A DNA stretch of 64,000 bases from Roseovarius gahaiensis (GTDB lineage: Bacteria > Pseudomonadota > Alphaproteobacteria > Rhodobacterales > Rhodobacteraceae), in assembly GCF_011601345.1 (NCBI RefSeq), contig NZ_JAAORB010000003.1:62001-126000 (forward strand), read 5' to 3'. Positions 27,319 through 36,138 of this stretch are shown here, piece by piece; position 1 is the stretch's first letter; every line of letters begins with the position of its first letter. A program made the translations under genes and the position numbers. The notes beneath the pieces were generated by a model that was not told where the DNA came from, did not search any database, and saw only the letters and a list, made by a program, of their open reading frames with translations.

Positions 27319-28056
27319 ATGAATCTGAACGCACTTTGGGCCTACGCGAACCCCAAGAAATTCATTCAGACCACCGAGAAGGTGTTGCCGTGGGTGTCTG
27401 TCTTGGCCGTCGTGTCATTGATCGTCGGGCTGGTCTGGGGGTTCTTCTTCACGCCGGATGACTATCGCCAAGGCTCGACCGTCAAGATCATCTACCTGCA
27501 CGTGCCAAGCGCGCTGATGGCGATCAATGTCTGGCTGATGATGCTGGTGACATCGCTGATCTGGATCGTGCGGCGGCACCATGTCAGCGCATTGGCCGCA
27601 CGGGCGGCGGCGCCCATAGGGGCGGTGATGACGGTGATTGCCTTGGCCACCGGCGCGATTTGGGGCCAGCCGATGTGGGGCACATGGTGGGCGTGGGATC
27701 CGCGCTTGACCTCGTTCCTGATCCTGTTCCTGTTCTATCTGGGCTACATGGCCCTGTGGGAGGCGATTGACAACGATGATACCGCCGCTGACCTGACCAG
27801 CATCTTGTGTCTTGTCGGATCGGTCTTTGCATTGCTCAGCCGCTATGCGGTGAATTTCTGGAACCAAGGATTGCATCAGGGGGCGTCACTGAGCCTTGAT
27901 AAGGAAGAAAACGTGGCCGACGTGTTTTGGTATCCGTTGTTGGTGTGCATTGCGGGGTTTGTGTTACTTTTCATAGCGTTGGTATTGCTACGGACGCGTA
28001 CGGAAATTCGCGCGCGGCGGATGCGGGCGCTTTTGGCACGGGAGCGGATGGGATGA
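27319..28056 (+). CDS. ccmC: Haem transport membrane protein CcmC
   Basis: This 245-residue, six-helix protein carries the tryptophan-rich WWD motif WGTWWAWDPRLTS (about residues 120-132). Conserved periplasmic His residues flank it, one in IYLHVPSALMA and another in FWNQGLHQGASLS. CcmC delivers haem to the chaperone CcmE on the periplasmic face. The ATG at 27319 follows a weak ACGGGATACGACA and gives the usual N-terminus. The stop overlaps ccmD. Upstream in-frame starts lie inside ccmB and were rejected. Confidence 0.96.
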   Translation: MNLNALWAYANPKKFIQTTEKVLPWVSVLAVVSLIVGLVWGFFFTPDDYRQGSTVKIIYLHVPSALMAINVWLMMLVTSLIWIVRRHHVSALAARAAAPIGAVMTVIALATGAIWGQPMWGTWWAWDPRLTSFLILFLFYLGYMALWEAIDNDDTAADLTSILCLVGSVFALLSRYAVNFWNQGLHQGASLSLDKEENVADVFWYPLLVCIAGFVLLFIALVLLRTRTEIRARRMRALLARERMG

Positions 28057-28211
28057 TGCCGGATCTGGGAAAATATGCTGACGCGGTTTTATCGTCTTAC
28101 GCGGTGTCACTTGTGCTGCTGATGGTCTTGGTGTGGTTGAGCGTGCGGCGCTCGAAACGCATCAAGGCGCAGTTGCAAGACATTGAAATGAAAGTGAAAA
28201 GAAATGGCTAA
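28053..28211 (+). CDS. ccmD: Haem exporter subunit CcmD
   Basis: This 52-residue single-helix protein (MMPDLGKYADAVLSSYAVSL and onwards) has the CcmD pattern of a short periplasmic start, the Y-A-V-S-L-V-L-L helix and a basic cytoplasmic tail (RRSKRIKAQL). CcmD stabilises the CcmC-CcmE complex. The start ATG overlaps the ccmC stop; the next ATG, three bases on, would also work. The 3' end overlaps ccmG by 8 bases. The small size makes sequence evidence thin, but position is decisive. Confidence 0.92.
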   Translation: MMPDLGKYADAVLSSYAVSLVLLMVLVWLSVRRSKRIKAQLQDIEMKVKRNG

Positions 28212-28737
28212 AATCTCACCGCTGATGGCGGCGCCGCTGGTGATCGTGGCCGGGTTTACCGTGTTGGCCTTTGTGGGATTGCAGCGCGAAAACCCCAACG
28301 ACCTGCCGTCGGCGATGGAAGGGCGCGCTGCGCCTGCGGTTGAGGTGATCCCCTTGGGGGAGAAAACGCCCCTGCGCGACAGTGACCTACGCTCAGGTGA
28401 CGTAAAGCTGGTAAACTTTTGGGCCAGTTGGTGCGCGCCGTGCCGGGTAGAGCACCCGAACCTTGAAACGCTGTCTGATCAGGGCATCACGATTTACGGC
28501 GTGAACTACAAGGACAAACCTGGCAACGCGTTGAAGTTTTTGAATGATTTGGGCGATCCCTATACCGCCATCGGTGCCGACGAGGCCGGGCGCATGGCGC
28601 TGAACTGGGGCGTATACGGCGTGCCGGAAACCTATGTGATTGATGGCAACGGGCGGGTCGTGTTGAGGTTTGCCGGCCCGATCACCGAACGGGCCATGGA
28701 AAACCAGATCTTGCCCGCCATCGAAAAGGCGCGCTGA
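28204..28737 (+). CDS. ccmG: Thiol:disulphide oxidoreductase CcmG (DsbE)
   Basis: This 177-residue protein has an N-terminal membrane anchor (APLVIVAGFTVLAFVGL) and a periplasmic thioredoxin fold. The active site is WCAPC at residues 76-80 (FWASWCAPCRVEHP). The CcmG-specific acidic/GVYGVPETYVIDGNG segment follows, with the cis-Pro in VPET. It reduces apocytochrome c cysteines before haem ligation. It is the last gene of the ccmABCDG cluster; ccmE, ccmF and ccmH are not in this window. Confidence 0.95.
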   Translation: MAKISPLMAAPLVIVAGFTVLAFVGLQRENPNDLPSAMEGRAAPAVEVIPLGEKTPLRDSDLRSGDVKLVNFWASWCAPCRVEHPNLETLSDQGITIYGVNYKDKPGNALKFLNDLGDPYTAIGADEAGRMALNWGVYGVPETYVIDGNGRVVLRFAGPITERAMENQILPAIEKAR

Positions 28738-28810
28738 GGGGCGCACGCACGGCTGTAACGGCGCGTTGTGCCTGCCGAGATGCGCCGCCGATCATCGACG
28801 GTAGGGCGCA

Positions 28811-28945
28811 TCAAAGGCTGCATTCAACCTTGGCATTTGGGGTCAGACTGGGGCAGGGCTTGTTGCTTTCGCTGTCGCCCTGCGCGCCGATGACCGCCAT
28901 CATCGTCAGAATGCCCGCTTGAACCAGAATGATGATTGCCCGCAT
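28811..28945 (-). CDS. Possible 44-residue secreted or membrane peptide
   Basis: This short frame (MRAIIILVQAGILTMMAVIG as the hydrophobic start, then a polar tail with two Cys) begins at an ATG preceded by GGGACGGA, a good ribosome-binding site. The layout is that of a signal-anchored small peptide. It lies behind the acnA terminator on the same strand and so needs its own promoter. No family is recognised. It is called only because start signal and composition agree. Confidence 0.4.
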   Translation of the reverse strand: MRAIIILVQAGILTMMAVIGAQGDSESNKPCPSLTPNAKVECSL

Positions 28946-29107
28946 AAATCCGTCCCGCCATTTGCCCGCACTTTGGGTATGGGCCCTAATTGGGGTGTTC
29001 AGAGGTAAATAAAAGGGGGAGTTTTCGGGATTATGCCCCATACTTGTGCGGAGCACATTTTTGCTTCCGGTGGCGCTTAAACCGGGTTGCGGCACTCGGA
29101 CGCGTAA

Positions 29108-29137
29108 ACAAAAAAGGGCGGCCCGCAGGCCGCCCCG
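29108..29137 (-). terminator. Terminator of acnA
   Basis: On the minus strand, a GGGCGGCC...GGCCGCCC hairpin is followed by a run of T (the A-run at 29108-29115), 22 bases after the acnA stop. Confidence 0.85.
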
Positions 29138-29158
29138 GTGTTCCAAGCCGATCCGCGA

Positions 29159-31912
29159 TCAGGCAGCGGATTTGGCGAGGTTGCGCAGCACGTAGTGCAG
29201 CACGCCGCCGTTTTCGACATATTCCTTTTCCACCGCCGTATCGATGCGTGACTTGAGCGTAATCTCTTTCGTCGTGCCATCGGCATAGGTGATGGTGCAG
29301 GGCACCTCGGCTTGCGGTTTCATGTCGCCTTCCAGCCCGGTGATATCAAAGCTTTCATCGCCGGTCAGGTTCAGCGTATTGCGGCTATCACCACCTGTGA
29401 ACTCGAACGGGATCACGCCCATGCCCACAAGGTTTGAGCGGTGGATCCGTTCGTAGCTTTCGGCAATCACGCCCTTGACGCCCAACAGGTTGGTACCCTT
29501 CGCGGCCCAGTCCCGGCTGGAGCCTGCGCCATATTGCTCGCCTGCGACGATGACCAGCGGCACGCCCTTGTCCTGCCATGCCATGGCCGCATCGAAGATC
29601 GAGGTCTGTTCCCCATCCGGGCCTTTGGTATAGCCGCCTTCGACACCGTCCAGCATTTCATTGCGAATGCGGATGTTGGCAAAGGTGCCGCGCATCATCA
29701 CTTCGTGGTTGCCGCGGCGTGACCCGTAAGAGTTGAACTCGCGCACCGGCACCTGACGTTCGGTCAGGTATTCACCCGCCGGGGTCGAGGGCTTGAAGCT
29801 GCCTGCCGGGCTGATGTGGTCGGTGGTGACCATGTCCCCGAGCAGGGCCAGCATCCGCGCGCCCTTGATATCAGAGATGGTGCCGGCCTCTTTGGCCATG
29901 CCTTGGAAGTAGGGCGGGTTTTGCACATAGGTCGATTGCGGTGGCCAATCATAGGTTTCGCCTTCGGAGGTTTCGACCGACTGCCACTTGTCGTCGCCCT
30001 TGAACACGTCGGCGTATTTCGATTGGAACGCCTCGCGGGTGACGGTTTGTTCGACCAGTTCGGCAATTTCGGCCTGCGTGGGCCAGATGTCTTTCATGTA
30101 GACATCCTTGCCGTTTTTGTCGGTGCCAATCGGTTCGTTGACCAGATCGATATTCATATCACCCGCGATGGCATAGATCACCACCAGCGGCGGTGAGGCC
30201 AGATAGTTGGCGCGCACGTCGGGGCTGATCCGGCCTTCGAAGTTGCGGTTGCCCGACAGAACGCTGGTTGCGATCAGATCGTTGTCGTTGATGGCCTTCG
30301 AAATTTCGTCTTGGAGCGGGCCCGAGTTGCCGATGCATGTGGTGCAGCCATAGCCGACCAGATTGAAGCCAATGGCGTCAAGATCTTCTTGCAGGCCAGC
30401 CGCCTCAAGGTAATGCGACACCACCTGACTGCCCGGCGCAAGCGAGGTTTTCACCCAAGGCTTGCTATCAAGGCCAAGGGCGCGCGCCTTCCGGGCGACA
30501 AGACCCGCCCCGATCATCACATAGGGGTTCGAGGTGTTGGTGCAGGAGGTGATCGAAGCGATCACGACCGAGCCGTCATGCAGTTTGTAGTCCTCACCAT
30601 CGACCTCGGCGATCTTGCGCGGGTCGATCAGGGCGTCGGGGGTGGGCCCTTCCGATGCCATGTCAGTGGCGGCTGCGGTTTCATCTTCGCCGCGGTATTC
30701 AGCAACCACGTCAAAGAAGGCCGATGCCGCCTTGTCCAGCGTCACGTAATCCTGCGGGCGTTTCGGGCCCGAGATGGCCGGAACGATGGTGCCCATGTCC
30801 AGGGTCAGCGTATCGGTATAGATCGGCGCATAGCCGGCATCGCGCCAGAAGCCGTTTTCCTTGGCGTAGGCTTCGACCAGCGCAACCCGGTCTTCATCGC
30901 GGCCCGTGTTGCGCAGGTAGCGCAGGGTTTCGTCGTCAATCGGGAAGAAACCACAGGTGGCGCCGTATTCGGGGGCCATGTTGGCGATGGTCGCACGATC
31001 TGCCAGCGGCAGGTTGTCCAGCCCCTCACCGTAGAATTCGACAAACTTGCCGACAACGCCTTTTTCACGCAGCATTTCCACGACCTTCAGGACAAGGTCG
31101 GTGCCGGTGGTGCCTTCCATCATCGCGCCGGTCAGCTCGAACCCGACAACCTCGGGGATGAGCATGGAAATCGGCTGACCCAGCATGGCGGCCTCGGCCT
31201 CGATCCCGCCAACACCCCAGCCAAGAACGGCAGCGCCGTTGACCATGGTGGTGTGGCTGTCTGTGCCGACCAGCGTGTCGGGATAGGCCACCTCGACACC
31301 GTCCTGATCGACATCGGACCAGACGGTTTGCGCAAGGTATTCAAGGTTCACCTGATGGCAGATGCCGGTGCCCGGTGGCACCACGCGGAAATTGTTGAAC
31401 GCGCCTTGGCCCCATTTCAGGAACTGGTAGCGTTCCATGTTGCGCTCATATTCGCGGTCAACATTCATTTGGAAGGCGCGGGGATTGCCGAATTCGTCGA
31501 TCATGACCGAGTGGTCGATGACCAGATCGACCGGGTTCAGCGGGTTGATCTGTTCGGCTTTGCCGCCAAGCGCCACAATTCCATCGCGCATCGCCGCAAG
31601 ATCGACCACGGCGGGAACGCCGGTAAAGTCCTGCATCAAAACGCGGGCCGGGCGATAGGCGATTTCGCGGGGGTTTTTGCCGCCCTTGTCGGCCCATTCG
31701 GAAAACGCCTTGATATCCTCGGTCGAGACGGTCTTGCCGTCCTCGAAACGCAGCATGTTTTCCAGCACCACGCGCAGCGCGGCGGGCAGTTTTGAAAAAT
31801 CACCAAGGCCGGATTGCTCGGCGGCTTTGATCGAATAATAGGCAAAGGTCTTGCCATTGATGCTAAGCTCTTTGCGGGTTTTGGCGGTGTCGTGTCCAAC
31901 GGAGATGGGCAT
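29159..31912 (-). CDS. acnA: Aconitate hydratase A
   Basis: This 917-residue protein of the AcnA/IRP1 class interconverts citrate and isocitrate in the TCA cycle. Cluster-ligand cysteines are seen in SCTNTSNP and GYGCTTCIGNSGPL. Other landmarks are DSHTTMVNGAAVLGWGVGG, the C-terminal swivel domain with QYGAGSSRDWAAKG, and the substrate-binding region SYERIHRSNLVGMGVIPFEF. Length is normal for the class (about 890-930). It is monocistronic with a clear terminator and shares a motif-rich divergent intergenic region with the DUF1223 gene. A long plus-strand open frame inside it is a shadow. Confidence 0.97.
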   Translation of the reverse strand: MPISVGHDTAKTRKELSINGKTFAYYSIKAAEQSGLGDFSKLPAALRVVLENMLRFEDGKTVSTEDIKAFSEWADKGGKNPREIAYRPARVLMQDFTGVPAVVDLAAMRDGIVALGGKAEQINPLNPVDLVIDHSVMIDEFGNPRAFQMNVDREYERNMERYQFLKWGQGAFNNFRVVPPGTGICHQVNLEYLAQTVWSDVDQDGVEVAYPDTLVGTDSHTTMVNGAAVLGWGVGGIEAEAAMLGQPISMLIPEVVGFELTGAMMEGTTGTDLVLKVVEMLREKGVVGKFVEFYGEGLDNLPLADRATIANMAPEYGATCGFFPIDDETLRYLRNTGRDEDRVALVEAYAKENGFWRDAGYAPIYTDTLTLDMGTIVPAISGPKRPQDYVTLDKAASAFFDVVAEYRGEDETAAATDMASEGPTPDALIDPRKIAEVDGEDYKLHDGSVVIASITSCTNTSNPYVMIGAGLVARKARALGLDSKPWVKTSLAPGSQVVSHYLEAAGLQEDLDAIGFNLVGYGCTTCIGNSGPLQDEISKAINDNDLIATSVLSGNRNFEGRISPDVRANYLASPPLVVIYAIAGDMNIDLVNEPIGTDKNGKDVYMKDIWPTQAEIAELVEQTVTREAFQSKYADVFKGDDKWQSVETSEGETYDWPPQSTYVQNPPYFQGMAKEAGTISDIKGARMLALLGDMVTTDHISPAGSFKPSTPAGEYLTERQVPVREFNSYGSRRGNHEVMMRGTFANIRIRNEMLDGVEGGYTKGPDGEQTSIFDAAMAWQDKGVPLVIVAGEQYGAGSSRDWAAKGTNLLGVKGVIAESYERIHRSNLVGMGVIPFEFTGGDSRNTLNLTGDESFDITGLEGDMKPQAEVPCTITYADGTTKEITLKSRIDTAVEKEYVENGGVLHYVLRNLAKSAA

Positions 31913-31992
31913 ATGGCCTTCCTTTCACTCTCAAGGCAGGAATTCGCTGCGTTGCTTCTGACCGATTTGACACAAGCGATCAAGGGGGCACG

Positions 31993-32120
31993 GTGCAATT
32001 TGTATACTATTGCACACAAAAAGTCCACTCTCAGGATACGCCGCCGGGATCACCGTGGTCTCGCGAAACCTTGATTGGTCATTGCACCACCATGGCGATA
32101 CATGAAATATCACATTGCAC
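31993..32120. promoter_or_regulatory. ATTGCAC motif cluster between acnA and the DUF1223 gene
   Basis: A perfect 7-bp inverted repeat, GTGCAAT-N9-ATTGCAC, spans 31993-32015 around a TATACT box. The same ATTGCAC word recurs at 32081-32087 and 32114-32120. The location between two divergent genes suggests binding sites for a shared regulator. The regulator is not recognised. Confidence 0.45.
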
Positions 32121-32141
32121 ATGCGCAACAGGCACATCGAC

Positions 32142-32861
32142 ATGACACGATTTTTTTCCAAAACGGTTTTTGCCACGGGCCTATGCTTTTTGGGAGCGGT
32201 GGCGGGCCTGACTGCGTCGCCTGCGCAGGCCGAACAGCGCAAGGTGGTGGTTGAATTGTTCACGTCGCAGGGCTGTTCGTCTTGTCCACCGGCTGACGCG
32301 TTGCTGGCCGAGTTGGCAAAGCGCGACGACATTGTCGCGCTGGCGCTGCATGTGGATTACTGGGATTACATCGGCTGGAAAGACAGTTTCGGTGATCCGC
32401 GCAACACCGCGCGTCAAAAGGCCTATGCCGCCGCGCGCGGCGAAAACATGGTCTACACCCCGCAGATCGTGGTGAACGGACAGCATGCCATCGTCGGCAC
32501 CAAGGCGATGAAGTTGGCCGACCTGATCGCCAAGCACAAATCGGTTGGCCGCAGCATTGAGTTGCAGGCAGAGCGTGACGGCGATCAGTTGCGCATCCGC
32601 GCCGAGGGCGCGTTGAAAGCGCCAGTGCAAGTGCATGTGGTGCGCTACATCCCGCAAAAAGACGTCAAGGTGCGCAAAGGCGAGAATGCAGGCCGCACCC
32701 TTGGCTATTCCAACATCGTGACAGATTGGTCGGTGGTGGCGGATTGGGACGGGGCGGCACCCTTGTCGATTAGCCTGCCCATCAAGGGGGATCAGCCCGT
32801 GGTCGTGTTGCTACAGAAAATTGGGCAGGGGCCAATTCAGGCGGTCAGCATCCTGCGCTAA
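32142..32861 (+). CDS. DUF1223 secreted thioredoxin-like protein
   Basis: This 239-residue protein has a signal peptide (MTRFFSKTVFATGLCFLGAV to a probable cleavage after SPAQA). The DUF1223 core follows: VVELFTSQGCSSCPPADALL, HVDYWDYIGWKD, and VYTPQIVVNGQ with the predicted cis-Pro. The fold is thioredoxin-like with a CSSC motif, so a redox function in the periplasm is likely, though none has been shown for the family. The ATG at 32142 gives the best signal peptide; two ATGs upstream add seven to nine residues. It is divergent from acnA across the ATTGCAC cluster. Confidence 0.87.
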   Translation: MTRFFSKTVFATGLCFLGAVAGLTASPAQAEQRKVVVELFTSQGCSSCPPADALLAELAKRDDIVALALHVDYWDYIGWKDSFGDPRNTARQKAYAAARGENMVYTPQIVVNGQHAIVGTKAMKLADLIAKHKSVGRSIELQAERDGDQLRIRAEGALKAPVQVHVVRYIPQKDVKVRKGENAGRTLGYSNIVTDWSVVADWDGAAPLSISLPIKGDQPVVVLLQKIGQGPIQAVSILR

Positions 32862-33005
32862 GCGGCTGTGTCGGGCCTTGGCCGGCGAATTTGAATGCTC
32901 GTTGAAAGACTGCCCCTTTTCTCGGGGCGTAGAAAAGTTATATTGCCTTTTTGCAGGACGACACTCAGCAAAGTACGGAACAGCATGTCAACGTATAGCC
33001 TATGG

Positions 33006-33332
33006 ATGATGTCCAGCGAGGACGACGGCGATGATGACACCGATACGTCGGTCGTTGTCAAAACGCGCCCAAAAACCAAGCGCCCGCCGCTTTACAAGGT
33101 TTTGCTTTTGAATGACGACTACACGCCGATGGAATTCGTCGTCGCCGTGTTGGAACGATTTTTCGGAATGAACCACGCGCAAGCGTTTGAGATCATGCTG
33201 ACGGTTCACAAAAAGGGCGTCGCCGTTGTGGGCGTGTTCAGCCACGAGATTGCCGAGACCAAGGTCACGCAGGTGATGGATTTCGCCCGCCGTCACCAGC
33301 ATCCGCTGCAATGCACCATGGAAAAAGAGTAG
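33006..33332 (+). CDS. clpS: ATP-dependent Clp protease adaptor ClpS
   Basis: This N-degron adaptor of about 108 residues delivers substrates to ClpAP. The core [20 protein letters not shown] and the ligand-pocket segment [15 protein letters not shown] are clear. The ending [16 protein letters not shown] is normal. The start is uncertain: ATG 33006 or 33009 gives a usual acidic N-terminus ([11 protein letters not shown]), while ATG 32985 would add seven residues. None has a strong ribosome-binding site. clpA is not adjacent. The methyltransferase gene begins 7 bases after the stop. Confidence 0.95.
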   Translation: MMSSEDDGDDDTDTSVVVKTRPKTKRPPLYKVLLLNDDYTPMEFVVAVLERFFGMNHAQAFEIMLTVHKKGVAVVGVFSHEIAETKVTQVMDFARRHQHPLQCTMEKE

Positions 33333-33339
33333 CGCAGGG

Positions 33340-34338
33340 ATGAGCATCCAATCCCGCTTGTCGCTGGCCCTTGAGGCTGGCCTGCTTGAGCTGCCCGAGG
33401 CCGGGCGCATCGCGCTGTTTGCCCCGCGCGAGGGGGTGGATCTTTCCGGGTTGCCCCTGTCGCGCTGTCATCTGATCAGCGGCTTGAAGCCCGATCATGA
33501 TTATTTCGGGGGGCTGGGGCTGACCTGTGCGGTCAAGCCCGAGGGCCGCTATGCCGCATCGGTGATTTTCCTGCCCCGCGCCAAGGCGTTGGCCCGCGCC
33601 CTGATTGCAAAAGCAGCCAGTGTGACGGACGGGCCTCTAATCGTGGACGGGGCCAAAACGGACGGGGTGGATTCGATCCTGAAGGCGTGCCGTGAACGCG
33701 CCGATCTGTCCGCGCCGGTGAACAAGGCGCACGGCAAACTGTTCTGGTTTACCGCGCCACAAGGTGCGTTTGACGACTGGACCGCGCCCCAGCATCAAGA
33801 GGTTGAGGGCGGATTCGTGACCGCGCCGGGGGTGTTTTCAGCCGACGCGATTGACCCGGCGTCGAAACTTCTGGCCGATCACTTACCCGTCAAACTGGGG
33901 CGGCACGTGGTGGATCTGGGCGGTGGCTGGGGCTATCTGAGCGTCCGGGCGCTGGATGGCCGTGATACCATTGAACGGCTTGATCTGGTCGAGGCTGATC
34001 ACGCCGCACTGGCTTGCGCGCGTGAGAACCTGACTGATCCGCGCGCCGTGCTGCATTGGAAAGACGCCACGCGCTGGCGCCCCGAGACACCGGCCGACAC
34101 GGTGATCACCAACCCGCCGTTTCACAGCGGGCGCAATGCCAATCCCGATCTGGGCCGGGCCTTCGTGCGGGCCGCCGCCGCGATGCTGGCCCCGCGCGGC
34201 GTGCTTTGGCTGGTGGCCAATCGTCATCTGCCCTATGAAGCGGAAATGCGCGCCTGTTTCTCTCATGTGGAGGAAGTGACGGGCGACAATCGGTTCAAGG
34301 TTTTGCTGGGGCGCGGGGTGGCTCGCAAGCGCCGGTAA
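33340..34338 (+). CDS. RsmC-like rRNA guanine-N2 methyltransferase
   Basis: This 332-residue two-domain protein has an N-terminal degenerate methyltransferase-like domain and a C-terminal Class I SAM domain. The C-terminal domain carries the SAM-binding loop VDLGGGWGYLSVRAL and the catalytic motif VITNPPFHSG (NPPF of N-methyltransferases). The layout is that of RsmC/RlmG, which methylate guanine N2 in rRNA. RsmC (m2G1207 of 16S rRNA) is the closer guess by size. It is translated 7 bases after clpS, so the two are probably co-transcribed. Confidence 0.82.
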   Translation: MSIQSRLSLALEAGLLELPEAGRIALFAPREGVDLSGLPLSRCHLISGLKPDHDYFGGLGLTCAVKPEGRYAASVIFLPRAKALARALIAKAASVTDGPLIVDGAKTDGVDSILKACRERADLSAPVNKAHGKLFWFTAPQGAFDDWTAPQHQEVEGGFVTAPGVFSADAIDPASKLLADHLPVKLGRHVVDLGGGWGYLSVRALDGRDTIERLDLVEADHAALACARENLTDPRAVLHWKDATRWRPETPADTVITNPPFHSGRNANPDLGRAFVRAAAAMLAPRGVLWLVANRHLPYEAEMRACFSHVEEVTGDNRFKVLLGRGVARKRR

Positions 34339-34387
34339 AATGGCTTAGGTTGCGTGCGGGCGCAAACACGAAAGAGGGTTCCCACTC

Positions 34388-35188
34388 ATGTCATTTTCCA
34401 TTTCAGGCAAGACCGCCATCGTGACCGGCGGCGCCAATGGCATCGGTTTGGCCATTGGCCGCCATTTCGCGGATAAGGGCGCAAACGTTATGTTCGCCGA
34501 CATGGACGAGGAACGGCTGGTCAAGGAACTGGGCCAGAACGAGGACGCGTCGAATATTCGCTATTTCGCCGGGGATTTGCGCGAGCGTCTGACGCAGGCC
34601 AATCTTTTATCGGCGACGATAGATGCTTTTGACAAGGTAGATATCCTTGTGAATGCCTGCCGTCAGGTGATGCCCTCTGACGCGCTGAACCCCGATGACG
34701 ACGCGGTTGAGCAGTTGTTGCAGCAAAACCTGATGACCTCGCTGCGGCTAAGCCAAATGGTCGCCAAGCGGATGATCAAGCAGTCCGAAGGCAAGACCGA
34801 GGGCAATGCCGGCGCGATCGTGAACCTGTCGTCGATCGCGGCGCGGCGCACGCATCCAGATTTGATGGCCTATTCGGTGTCAACCGCCGCGCTGGACCAG
34901 ATGACACGCAGCATGGCCGTGGCGTTGGCCTCCTATCGGATACGGGTCAATGCCGTGGCCTTCGGTTCGGTCATGTCGGCGTCGCTGAAAGACACACTGC
35001 GCGAGAAAAAAGACTATCGCGCCGACATCGAGGATCACACCCCCTTGGGGCGCATTGCCTCGCCCACGGAACTGGCCGAAGCGGTGCAGTACCTTGCCAG
35101 TGACGGCTCGGGCTTTATGACCGGGCAGATCATGACCGTGGATGGTGGGCGCTGCCTGCTGGATCCGGTCGCGGCCCCGGCGCATTGA
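34388..35188 (+). CDS. SDR-family protein lacking the catalytic lysine
   Basis: This 266-residue Rossmann protein has a good dinucleotide-binding motif, TGGANGIG (residues 13-20), and FADMDEE after strand 2. The active site departs from the rule: the usual YxxxK reads YSVST, so Tyr162 is present but the lysine position is Thr166. The NNAG motif is NACR (about 89-92). Ser149 is retained in VNLSSIA. It may bind a nucleotide without dehydrogenase activity, or have another chemistry. It precedes hemF by 13 bases and is probably in its operon. The reading frame is intact, so it is not a pseudogene by structure. Confidence 0.82.
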   Translation: MSFSISGKTAIVTGGANGIGLAIGRHFADKGANVMFADMDEERLVKELGQNEDASNIRYFAGDLRERLTQANLLSATIDAFDKVDILVNACRQVMPSDALNPDDDAVEQLLQQNLMTSLRLSQMVAKRMIKQSEGKTEGNAGAIVNLSSIAARRTHPDLMAYSVSTAALDQMTRSMAVALASYRIRVNAVAFGSVMSASLKDTLREKKDYRADIEDHTPLGRIASPTELAEAVQYLASDGSGFMTGQIMTVDGGRCLLDPVAAPAH

Positions 35189-35201
35189 AGAGGGACAAGA
35201 C

Positions 35202-36092
35202 ATGAGTGGTGATATGCTGGATCAAAAGGCCCGCGCGGCGACATGGTTCCGCGAGTTGCGTGATCAGATCGTTGCAGCTTTCGAAGGATTGGAAGACAGC
35301 CACACGACCGGCCCGTTGAACGAGGCTGCGGCGGGTCGTTTTGAGGTGACCGAGACCACGCGCGCCAGCGACGACGGATCGGATGCGGGCGGCGGCTTGA
35401 TGAGCGTGATGCGTGGCGGGCGCGTGTTTGAAAAGGTCGGTGTGAACGTATCGGAAGTCTACGGCACCTTGGGCGAGGCCGCGCAAAAGGCAATGGCCGC
35501 GCGCGGCGTGCCGGGGATTGCGGACAACCCGCGTTTCTGGGCCAGCGGCATTAGCCTTGTGGCGCATATGCAAAACCCGCATGTGCCCGCGGTGCATATG
35601 AACACGCGGATGTTCTGGACGCCGGGCGCATGGTGGTTTGGCGGCGGCTCGGACCTGAACCCCTGCATCGAATATGACGCGGATACAGCACATTTTCACG
35701 CCACCCAAAAGGCGCATCTGGACCCGCATGGCACGGATATTTACCCGCGCCTCAAGGCTTGGGCCGACGAATATTTCTATATCCCGCACCGGCACCGCGC
35801 GCGTGGTGTGGGCGGGATTTTCATGGATGATCAGAATTCCGGCGATTGGGAGACGGATTTCGCCCTGACGCAAGATATTGGCCGCGCGTTTCTGCCCGCC
35901 TTTGTGCCGCTGGTGGAACAGCGCCGGGTGCAGCCATGGGACGACGCCGACAAGGACGCGCAACTGGTGCATCGTGGGCTTTATGCCGAATATAACCTTG
36001 TCTACGACCGGGGCACCAAGTTTGGTCTGGCGACAGGCCATGACGCCAATGCCGTGCTGATGAGCCTGCCACCACTGGCCAAATGGGTCTGA
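35202..36092 (+). CDS. hemF: Coproporphyrinogen III oxidase, aerobic
   Basis: This 296-residue oxygen-dependent HemF converts coproporphyrinogen III to protoporphyrinogen IX. Family landmarks are NPHVPAVHMNTRMFWTPG, WWFGGGSDLNPCIEYDAD, RHRARGVGGIFMDD and YNLVYDRGTKFGLATG near the C-terminus. The start ATG follows AAGAGGGACAAGAC; upstream in-frame starts lie in the SDR gene. Haem supply matches the nearby Ccm operon in function, though the two are separate transcripts. Confidence 0.97.
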   Translation: MSGDMLDQKARAATWFRELRDQIVAAFEGLEDSHTTGPLNEAAAGRFEVTETTRASDDGSDAGGGLMSVMRGGRVFEKVGVNVSEVYGTLGEAAQKAMAARGVPGIADNPRFWASGISLVAHMQNPHVPAVHMNTRMFWTPGAWWFGGGSDLNPCIEYDADTAHFHATQKAHLDPHGTDIYPRLKAWADEYFYIPHRHRARGVGGIFMDDQNSGDWETDFALTQDIGRAFLPAFVPLVEQRRVQPWDDADKDAQLVHRGLYAEYNLVYDRGTKFGLATGHDANAVLMSLPPLAKWV

Positions 36093-36138
36093 GTCGCGCG
36101 GCTTGTCGGCCCTGACAGGCCGCCGCGCCGGACGCCGT

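Noticed and set aside
32895-33005. N-terminal extension of ClpS
   Set aside because: The extra residues are basic and unconserved compared with the acidic start usual for ClpS.
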